Source of the DNA: Streptomyces capitiformicae
Lineage (GTDB): Bacteria > Actinomycetota > Actinomycetes > Streptomycetales > Streptomycetaceae
NCBI RefSeq assembly: GCF_002214185.1
Contig: NZ_CP022161.1
Location: 10,113,486-10,177,485 of the forward strand
DNA length: 64,000 bases
Reading direction: 5' to 3'
The stretch's first letter is position 1, and each line of letters begins with the position of its first letter. The notes under the pieces were generated by a model. It was not told where the DNA came from. It was given only the letters and a program-made list of their open reading frames with translations, and did no database searches. Positions 58,170-64,000 of the stretch are shown piece after piece. Made by a program: the position numbers and the translations under genes.

Positions 58170-58723
58170 GTTACGAGCCGCGCCCGGTCGGCCGCCTGCT
58201 GCTGACCCCGGAGGACCACGACGCCCCCGAGCGTGTACGGCGGCTGCGGCTGCTCGGGCTCGGGGAGTACGCCGAACCGGCCTTCGACGCGTTCGCGGAC
58301 CGGCTCGCCGAGGTCGCCTCCGTGCCGTACGCGATGGTCAACTTCATCGACGGGAAGCGGCAGTTCTTCGCGGGTCTGCACGCGCCCCGGGACCCGACGG
58401 GCGACGCGGACGCCGTACTCGGGGCCGATCGTCACCTGGCCCGTGACCACGGCTTCTGCCCCTATGTGGTGGTCCGCCGCAAGGCGCTGGTCCTCGACGA
58501 CGTGCGCGAGTACCCGAAGTTCGCCGGGAATCCCGTCGTCCACGACCACGGCGTCCGCTCCTACCTGGGCGCCCCGCTGATCGACCGCACGGGCATCGCC
58601 CTCGGCACCGTCTGTGTCATCGACGTACGGCCGAGGCCGTGGGGCAGGACGGGCCTGGAGACCATCAAGGCGATGGCGACGGAGCTGTCCGGGCAGATCG
58701 AGGGGCGGGAGGCGTTCCCGTAA
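58166..58723 (+). CDS. GAF-domain protein at the end of the conservon
   Basis: 185 residues from ATG 58166. The GAF fold reads FADRLAEVASVPYAMVNFID, GKRQFFAGLHAP, DHGFCPYVVVRRKALVLDDV and VRSYLGAPLIDRTGIALGTV, which resembles the sensor GAF domains of actinobacterial signalling proteins. No output domain is attached, so it may present a ligand signal to the conservon complex. Many conservons carry a cytochrome P450 at this position; here none is present. FCP (Cys about residue 93) is a possible heme or metal contact, but this is inference. Confidence 0.85.
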   Translation: MSYEPRPVGRLLLTPEDHDAPERVRRLRLLGLGEYAEPAFDAFADRLAEVASVPYAMVNFIDGKRQFFAGLHAPRDPTGDADAVLGADRHLARDHGFCPYVVVRRKALVLDDVREYPKFAGNPVVHDHGVRSYLGAPLIDRTGIALGTVCVIDVRPRPWGRTGLETIKAMATELSGQIEGREAFP

Positions 58724-58767
58724 GCCGGGGTGCGTGCGTCCGAAAGGCGTGAAGGAAAGCTGCGGCG

Positions 58768-58784
58768 GAGGTTAAGAAAACCTC
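58768..58784. promoter_or_regulatory. Inverted repeat upstream of tdh (GAGGTT-N5-AACCTC)
   Basis: A perfect 6-bp inverted repeat with an AAGAA spacer in the 58724-58898 intergenic region, about 115 bp upstream of the tdh start. The AT-rich GTTAAGAAAAC core stands out from its surroundings, suggesting an operator of the tdh-kbl operon. I see no glycine riboswitch signature there. Confidence 0.45.
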
Positions 58785-58898
58785 GATGGACCCGGGGCAC
58801 CGGGGTACGGCAGATTTCTCTGCGTTCCCACCCCTCTCCCCGGTACGGGCCCGTTCGTCATGCCCTGCTCGGGGACCTCACCCACAGGAGCCGTAGCG

Positions 58899-59927
58899 TT
58901 GAAGGCGCTGGTCAAGGAGAAGGCGGAGCCCGGGCTGTGGCTCGTGGACGTCCCGGAGCCCGCGATCGGCCCCGGCGACGTACTGATCAAGGTCCTGCGG
59001 ACCGGCATCTGCGGGACCGACCTGCACATCCGGTCCTGGGACGGCTGGGCCCGACAGGCCATCCGTACGCCGCTGGTGGTCGGCCACGAGTTCGTGGGCC
59101 AGGTCGTCGAGACCGGACGTGACGTCGCCGACATCAAGGTCGGCGACCGGGTCAGCGGCGAGGGCCACCTGGTGTGCGGCAAGTGCCGCAACTGCCTCGC
59201 CGGGCGGCGCCATCTGTGCCGCGCCACCGTCGGCCTCGGGGTCGGGCGCGACGGCGCCTTCGCGGAGTACGTGGCCCTGCCCGCCGCCAATGTCTGGGTG
59301 CACCGCGTTCCGGTCGACCTCGACATCGCCGCGATCTTCGACCCGTTCGGCAACGCCGTGCACACCGCGCTGTCCTTTCCGCTCGTCGGCGAAGACGTCC
59401 TGATCACCGGTGCCGGCCCGATCGGCCTCATGGCCGCCGCTGTCGCCCGGCACGCGGGTGCGCGCAACGTCGTGATCACCGATGTCAGCGAGGAGCGGCT
59501 GGAACTGGCCCGCAAGGTCGGCGTGAGCCTGGCGCTGAACGTCTCGGACACCGAAATCGCTGACGAGCAGCGGAAGTTGGGCCTGCGCGAGGGCTTCGAC
59601 ATCGGCCTGGAGATGTCCGGCCGCCCCGAGGCGCTGCGCGACATGATCGCCAACATGACCCACGGCGGCCGTATCGCCATGCTCGGCCTGCCGTCCCAGG
59701 AGTTCCCGGTCGACTGGGCCCGGATCGTCACCTCCATGATCACCATCAAGGGCATCTACGGCCGCGAGATGTTCGAGACCTGGTACGCGATGTCGGTGCT
59801 CCTGGAGGGCGGCCTCGACCTCGCCCCCGTGATCACCGGCCGCTACGGCTACCGCGACTTCGAGGCGGCGTTCGCCGACGCGGCGAGCGGCCGCGGCGGC
59901 AAGGTCATCCTCGACTGGACCGCGTAA
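58899..59927 (+). CDS. tdh: L-threonine 3-dehydrogenase
   Basis: 342 residues from a TTG at 58899 with AGGAG eight bases upstream; the length and N-terminus (MKALVK) match E. coli Tdh. MDR family: catalytic zinc ligands in [11 protein letters not shown] and [10 protein letters not shown], structural-zinc cysteines in [16 protein letters not shown], and NAD motif [15 protein letters not shown]. It oxidises threonine to 2-amino-3-ketobutyrate, which the next gene's product cleaves. It forms an operon with kbl (56-bp gap). Confidence 0.95.
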   Translation: MKALVKEKAEPGLWLVDVPEPAIGPGDVLIKVLRTGICGTDLHIRSWDGWARQAIRTPLVVGHEFVGQVVETGRDVADIKVGDRVSGEGHLVCGKCRNCLAGRRHLCRATVGLGVGRDGAFAEYVALPAANVWVHRVPVDLDIAAIFDPFGNAVHTALSFPLVGEDVLITGAGPIGLMAAAVARHAGARNVVITDVSEERLELARKVGVSLALNVSDTEIADEQRKLGLREGFDIGLEMSGRPEALRDMIANMTHGGRIAMLGLPSQEFPVDWARIVTSMITIKGIYGREMFETWYAMSVLLEGGLDLAPVITGRYGYRDFEAAFADAASGRGGKVILDWTA

Positions 59928-59983
59928 GGCACCTGCATGTCCCAGGGGCGCGTAAGTCCCCTGCATCTCTTAGGAGTTCCCTC

Positions 59984-61183
59984 ATGTTCGACTCCGTGCG
60001 CGACGACCTGCGCGCCACCCTCGACGAGATCCGCGCCGCCGGCCTGCACAAGCCCGAGCGGGTCATCGGCACCCCGCAGTCCAGGGCGGTGAACGTCACC
60101 GCGGGCGGCCGCCCCGGCGAGGTCCTCAACTTCTGCGCGAACAACTACCTCGGCCTCGCCGACCACCCCGAGGTGATCGCCGCCGCCCACGAGGCGCTCG
60201 ACCGCTGGGGCTACGGCATGGCCTCGGTCCGCTTCATCTGCGGTACACAGGAGGTGCACAAGGAACTGGAGGCCCGGCTGTCGGCGTTCCTCGGCCAGGA
60301 GGACACGATCCTGTACTCCTCCTGCTTCGACGCCAACGGCGGAGTCTTCGAGACCCTCCTCGGCCCCGAGGACGCGGTGATCTCCGACGCCCTGAACCAC
60401 GCCTCGATCATCGACGGCATCCGCCTTTCGAAGGCCCGCCGCTTCCGGTACGCCAACCGCGATCTGGCCGACCTGGAACGGCAGTTGAAGGAGGCCACCG
60501 AGGGTGGCGCGCGTCGGAAGCTGATCGTCACGGACGGTGTCTTCTCCATGGACGGCTATGTGGCGCCCTTGGGTGACATCTGCGACCTCGCCGACCGGTA
60601 CGACGCCATGGTCATGGTCGACGACTCGCACGCCGTCGGCTTCACCGGTCCGGGCGGCCGCGGCACACCCGAGCTGCACGGCGTCATGGACCGCGTCGAC
60701 ATCATCACCGGCACCCTCGGCAAGGCCCTCGGCGGCGCCTCCGGCGGTTACGTCGCGGCCCGCGCCGAGATCGTCGCCCTGCTGCGCCAGCGCTCCCGCC
60801 CGTACCTCTTCTCGAACACGCTCGCCCCCGTGATCGCGGCGGCCTCGCTCAAGGTTCTCGATCTGTTGGAGTCGGCCGACGACCTGCGGGTCCGGCTCGC
60901 GGAGAACACCGCACTGTTCCGCAGCCGTATGACGGAGGAGGGCTTCGACATCCTCCCCGGCGACCACCCCATCGCGCCGGTGATGATCGGTGACGCGGCG
61001 AAGGCGGGCCGCCTCGCCGAGCTGCTCCTGGAGCGGGGCGTGTACGTGATCGGCTTCTCCTACCCCGTCGTTCCGCAGGGCCAGGCCCGTATCCGCGTCC
61101 AGCTGTCCGCCGCGCACTCGACCGACGACGTGAACCGGGCGGTCGACGCGTTCGTGGCGGCCCGGGCCGAGCTGACGGCCTGA
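59984..61183 (+). CDS. kbl: Glycine C-acetyltransferase (2-amino-3-ketobutyrate CoA ligase)
   Basis: 399 residues, PLP-dependent alpha-oxoamine synthase. Motifs: [72 protein letters not shown] and [15 protein letters not shown], whose Lys binds PLP. It cleaves 2-amino-3-ketobutyrate with CoA to glycine and acetyl-CoA, completing threonine breakdown begun by Tdh. An AGGAG site precedes the ATG. Confidence 0.96.
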   Translation: MFDSVRDDLRATLDEIRAAGLHKPERVIGTPQSRAVNVTAGGRPGEVLNFCANNYLGLADHPEVIAAAHEALDRWGYGMASVRFICGTQEVHKELEARLSAFLGQEDTILYSSCFDANGGVFETLLGPEDAVISDALNHASIIDGIRLSKARRFRYANRDLADLERQLKEATEGGARRKLIVTDGVFSMDGYVAPLGDICDLADRYDAMVMVDDSHAVGFTGPGGRGTPELHGVMDRVDIITGTLGKALGGASGGYVAARAEIVALLRQRSRPYLFSNTLAPVIAAASLKVLDLLESADDLRVRLAENTALFRSRMTEEGFDILPGDHPIAPVMIGDAAKAGRLAELLLERGVYVIGFSYPVVPQGQARIRVQLSAAHSTDDVNRAVDAFVAARAELTA

Positions 61184-61188
61184 GCCGG

Positions 61189-61202
61189 GACCTGGCCAGG
61201 TC
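61189..61202. promoter_or_regulatory. 14-bp perfect palindrome between kbl and the LysR gene
   Basis: GACCTGGCCAGGTC begins 6 bp after the kbl stop, 34 bp before the LysR start. It could be an operator for the LysR gene or the short stem of a terminator for tdh-kbl. Confidence 0.4.
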
Positions 61203-61235
61203 AGGGAAAAGCGGGCATTTGAGAGAATCGATCCC

Positions 61236-62144
61236 ATGATCGAGGCGCGGCGGCTCCACATCCTCCGTGCGGTGGCCGACCACCGCACCCTGACGGCGGC
61301 TGCCGCCGCGCTGTACCTCACACCGTCCGCCGTCTCCCAGCAGCTGACCGCCCTGGAACAGGAGACGGGCCACCGTCTGGTCGAGCGCGGTGCGAAGGGC
61401 GTACGGCTGACCCCGGCCGGCGAGATCCTGCTCGGCCACACCAACGCGGTCCTCGCCCAACTGGAGCGGGCGGAGGCGGAGTTGGCCGCGTACAGCTCGG
61501 GCGCCGCCGGTACGGTCACCGTCGCCTCCTTCGCGACCGGCATCGCTCTGGTCGTCGCGCCCGCCCTGGCCCGCCTCGCCGCTTCGGCACCCGGCATCCG
61601 CCTCCGCGTCCAGGACGCCGAGGGTGACGCCAGCCTCCCGATGGTGCTGGACCGGCAGGTCGACATCGCCGTCGCCGTCGAGTACCGGGGTGCCCCCGCA
61701 GCCGACGATCCGCGCCTTACCCACGTTCCGCTGTACGCCGAGCCCTTCGACGCCGTCGTCCCCGTCACCCACCGGCTGGCCGACGCCGACGAGGTCCCGC
61801 TCGCCGAACTGGCCAAGGACGCGTGGATCGGACCCTACCCCGGCAACCCCTGTCATGACGTGGTGGTCCTGGCCTGCGAGCACGCCGGTTTCCGGCCCTG
61901 TCTCGAGCACTCCTCGGACGACTTCCGCGCGGTCGTCGCCCTTGCCTCCGCCGACGCGGGCGTCGCCCTCGTGCCCCGCTCCGCCCTGCGCGGCATGGAC
62001 CTGACGGGAGTCGTCGTACGCCCCGTCGACGGCGTGGCTCCCACCCGCCGCGTCTTCGCCGCCGTGCGCCGTGGCGCGGAGGGGCACCCACTGATCCGCC
62101 CGGTGCTGGAGGCGCTCGGAGAGGCGGGGGAGGCAGCCGGGTGA
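61236..62144 (+). CDS. LysR-family transcriptional regulator
   Basis: 302 residues. HTH: MIEARRLHILRAVADHRTLT, AAAAALYLTPSAVSQQLTAL, GHRLVERGAKGVRLTPAGEI. The effector domain shows GTVTVASFATGIALVVAPAL and VPVTHRLADADEVPLAELAK. LysR regulators downstream of catabolic operons often control them, so tdh-kbl is a possible target. The inducer is unknown; the 52-bp gap suggests partial readthrough from kbl. Confidence 0.93.
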   Translation: MIEARRLHILRAVADHRTLTAAAAALYLTPSAVSQQLTALEQETGHRLVERGAKGVRLTPAGEILLGHTNAVLAQLERAEAELAAYSSGAAGTVTVASFATGIALVVAPALARLAASAPGIRLRVQDAEGDASLPMVLDRQVDIAVAVEYRGAPAADDPRLTHVPLYAEPFDAVVPVTHRLADADEVPLAELAKDAWIGPYPGNPCHDVVVLACEHAGFRPCLEHSSDDFRAVVALASADAGVALVPRSALRGMDLTGVVVRPVDGVAPTRRVFAAVRRGAEGHPLIRPVLEALGEAGEAAG

Positions 62145-62194
62145 GGCGGGGAAGGCGGCTGGTGAGGCGAGGAAGTACTGGATCCGTCGACGTC

Positions 62195-62261
62195 CGCCTG
62201 GCCGCCCGCCTGGCCGCCCGCCTGGCCGCCCGCCTGGCCGTCCGCCTGGCCGCCCGCCTGG
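62195..62261. repeat. 12-bp tandem repeat (CGCCTGGCCGCC), five full copies plus a partial
   Basis: Copies start at 62195, 62207, 62219, 62231 (one base changed) and 62243, with a partial one at 62255. The tract lies in the 62145-62330 gap between the LysR stop and the convergent PH-domain gene stop. It is translatable on both strands as a simple repeat but belongs to no gene. Confidence 0.9.
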
Positions 62262-62330
62262 CAGAGCTGCGGGCCGAACAAGGCTGGTCCTCGGGGATTT
62301 GGCGGAACATGACCCTGCTCCGGACCGCCC

Positions 62331-63065
62331 TCAGCGGCGGCGGAGGACCGCTCCGACCACGAAGGCGCCGAAGTACAGCCCGAGGGGAAGCACCATGAAC
62401 AGCGCCAAGGGGTGGAACACGGTGTCCGCGAATGCGCTGGGGTCGGAGCCGTCGTACATGCCCGTGGCCAGCGCGATGAAGAAGAGGATCCCTCCCAGCA
62501 GGAATGCACCGAACATTGTCTTGACCGCGATGTGCACCAGCGGTGTCGGATGCCTGCGCATGCGCGCGATCTTGTCCGCCGCCTTGGGAACGGGCGCCCA
62601 GTCCTCACCCCTGCGCAGCATCCACACCTCACACAGGGCCGCCACCTCGCGCGCCAGATCGGGGGTGTTGCGATCGTTGAGATGCGGCAGGATGAGCCGC
62701 CGGCCCGAGGCGTCGTACAGCACGACGATCCGGCTCGGCGCCCCCTGCGCCTGCGCCCCGGGGTTCACCTCGATCTCGATGCCCTGCACGTCCGGCCAGG
62801 CCGTGGCGCGGCTGCGGAACGGTCCTCGGACCGTCAGACGGGTCGTGTCGCTGATCGTCGCCGTGACCTTGACCAGGCGCAGCAGGAAGAGGAGCAGGGC
62901 GGCGAGCGCCGTGCCGACGGCGGCGGGGACGATGACGGGCACCTCGTCGTCCAGAGCCATCTCCGCGATCAGCCCGATGCCTGCCAGGAAGGGAGCGGCC
63001 AAGCCGAGCCAAAGCCAACTGCCGCCCGAATAACGGTACTCACGACAATACGGGTCATCAGCCAT
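62331..63065 (-). CDS. PH-domain-like membrane protein
   Basis: 244 residues from ATG 63065. Two hydrophobic segments at the start (WLWLGLAAPFLAGIGLIAEM, VPAAVGTALAALLLFLLRLV) lead into a bacterial PH-like domain (ATISDTTRLTVRGPFRSRAT, WPDVQGIEIEVNPGA, IVVLYDASGRRLILPHL, then LAREVAALCEVWMLRRG). Two more membrane segments close the protein. The fold is widespread in actinobacteria with no assigned role. Confidence 0.82.
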   Translation of the reverse strand: MADDPYCREYRYSGGSWLWLGLAAPFLAGIGLIAEMALDDEVPVIVPAAVGTALAALLLFLLRLVKVTATISDTTRLTVRGPFRSRATAWPDVQGIEIEVNPGAQAQGAPSRIVVLYDASGRRLILPHLNDRNTPDLAREVAALCEVWMLRRGEDWAPVPKAADKIARMRRHPTPLVHIAVKTMFGAFLLGGILFFIALATGMYDGSDPSAFADTVFHPLALFMVLPLGLYFGAFVVGAVLRRR

Positions 63066-63363
63066 CACAGGCGCAACCTAGCCCCCGGCCCGTGGGACCG
63101 GTCCCGCGCGGGAAGAGAGACGCTCCTTGTTCTTCTGGATCGTGCCCCTCACAGCCGGTCTTGGAGCGGTTGTCGGCGGTAGCGCAGGGGGTGAGACAGG
63201 GGCGTGGGAGCTGTTGCCAGCGGCATTCTGTTCTTTGTTGCGTGGTGTATCGGTTCCTGGATCTTCGGCTGGGAGCAGGCGGGACCGTGCGCCACCGGGT
63301 AAGCAGGTGGGGGCTGTGGCTGCCGCAAGGCGATTGTCAGTGGGTACCGCTACGGTGCGTCTC

Positions 63364-63723
63364 ATGCCGGATGCCGAAGACGTACGACGAGTCGCCCTCT
63401 CCCTGCCCGACACCACCGAGAAGGTCGCCTGGAGCATGCCCACGTTCCGGGTCGCGGGGAAGATGTTCGCCACTCTGCCCGAGGACGAGACGTCCATGGC
63501 GGTGCGCTGCCCCAAGGAGGAGCGGGACGAACTGGTTCTGGCCGAGCCCGACAAGTTCTGGATCGCCGACCACGAGGCGGGTTTCGCCTGGGTACGGGTG
63601 CGGCTGTCCGCCCTGGAGGACGAGCCCGAGCTGCGCGACATCCTCGCCGACTCGTGGCGCCAGGCGGCCCCGACCCGACTCCTGGAGTCCTACCCGGAGT
63701 TGGGGCTTCCGGCCGCCGACTGA
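63364..63723 (+). CDS. MmcQ/YjbR-family protein
   Basis: 119 residues from ATG 63364. Signature: ALSLPDTTEKVAWSMPTFRV, AGKMFATLPEDETSMAVRC, ERDELVLAEPDKFWIADH and GFAWVRVRLSALEDEPEL, the compact YjbR double-wing fold. Structures show similarity to DNA-binding folds, but a cellular role is not established. The frame is open upstream to 63127 without coding character. Confidence 0.9.
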   Translation: MPDAEDVRRVALSLPDTTEKVAWSMPTFRVAGKMFATLPEDETSMAVRCPKEERDELVLAEPDKFWIADHEAGFAWVRVRLSALEDEPELRDILADSWRQAAPTRLLESYPELGLPAAD

Positions 63724-63754
63724 CCTGACCGTCGATGACCCGGGCCAGGTTCCC

Positions 63755-64000
63755 TCACGCGCCGGCCCCGGCCCCCAGGAACCCACCGATCCGCTCCCGC
63801 AGCGAGGCCGCGTCCAGTCCGTGCGCGGCCACGTGTTCCTCGACCTGCCCGTACCGCCGCAGCTCCCGACGGCCGACCCCGAGCCCCAGGACCCGGTGCG
63901 GTACGTCGACGAGCGCGTCGTTCGCGGCAGCCGTCGAGGTGCCCGCCAGACAGGGCTCGACGAGCACGACGTCCGCACCCGCCCCGTCGCTCCCCGTCAT
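63755..64000 (-). CDS. C-terminal end of a transketolase-like protein, partial
   Basis: Read from the right edge. DVVLVEPCLAGTSTAAANDA, HRVLGLGVGRRELRRYGQVE and AAHGLDAASLRERIGGFLG are the end of the C-terminal domain of transketolase/TPP-dependent dehydrogenase proteins. The TPP and pyrimidine-binding domains lie beyond the window, so the exact enzyme cannot be named. The ATG at the edge (64000) is probably internal. Confidence 0.8.
   Translation of the reverse strand: MTGSDGAGADVVLVEPCLAGTSTAAANDALVDVPHRVLGLGVGRRELRRYGQVEEHVAAHGLDAASLRERIGGFLGAGAGA

Noticed and set aside
62141..62398. Plus-strand frame encoding repeated RLAARLAA over the 12-bp repeat
   Set aside because: The peptide is only a translation of the tandem repeat. 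It starts within the LysR stop region and has no independent support.

Overview
The window is very GC-rich actinobacterial DNA with strong third-position GC bias and GTG/TTG starts. A conservon (cvnABCD-type operon), Ter-type stress proteins, secreted CAZymes and a modular type I polyketide synthase (PKS) point to a Streptomyces or close relative.

Layout. (1) 2-7250: the C-terminal end of one PKS protein, then a bimodular PKS (docking-KS-AT-KR-ACP-KS-AT...) that breaks off inside its second acyltransferase (AT). (2) 7251-13258: a scarred region with a LysR stub, an intact DUF1326/DUF2182 pair, a small HTH protein, an MFS exporter carrying an internal ~460-bp inversion, a metallophosphoesterase remnant and a short-chain dehydrogenase. 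(3) 13537-20450: tatA, then a Ter/stress island (two TerD, TerB, Spo0M, GlsB, small membrane and helix-hairpin-helix proteins, a BlaI repressor and an M56 peptidase). Four near-identical palindromes of the form TCTACA-N4-TGTAGA stand in front of its transcription units. (4) 20854-25808: four consecutive CNNM/CorC-type membrane proteins in a long-short-long-short order, closed by a strong hairpin. (5) 26048-27740: a mosaic of truncated genes and two IS5-family transposase tails. (6) 27848-35692: a BNR-repeat protein and a secreted polysaccharide/ester-degrading group (PL3, frameshifted PL1, a GH62-like remnant with a CebR-like operator, CE1-CBM2 esterase, SGNH hydrolase). (7) 35628-46776: permease, ferredoxin reductase, DUF305/LVIVD pair, TetR, HAD, PAP2, M56, DUF5134, FUSC remnant and MarR. 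(8) 46818-53585: the other end of a PKS (AT tail-KR-ACP-TE), then a crotonyl-CoA carboxylase/reductase, a KAS III and a 3-hydroxyacyl-CoA dehydrogenase, which together suggest an extender-unit supply cassette. (9) 53715-64000: a metallo-beta-lactamase-fold remnant, the conservon with a GAF protein preceded by two coupled 11-codon mini-ORFs, the threonine-to-glycine operon tdh-kbl, a LysR regulator, a PH-domain membrane protein, a YjbR protein and the end of a transketolase-like gene.

The two PKS pieces look like the two ends of one terminal, thioesterase-bearing PKS. They are separated by ~39.6 kb of unrelated chromosomal genes and lack the middle of the second AT, including its GHSxG serine. 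Either a large rearrangement destroyed the cluster or the assembly is chimeric here. The other prominent system is the putative BlaI-controlled Ter/stress regulon at 13.9-20.5 kb.
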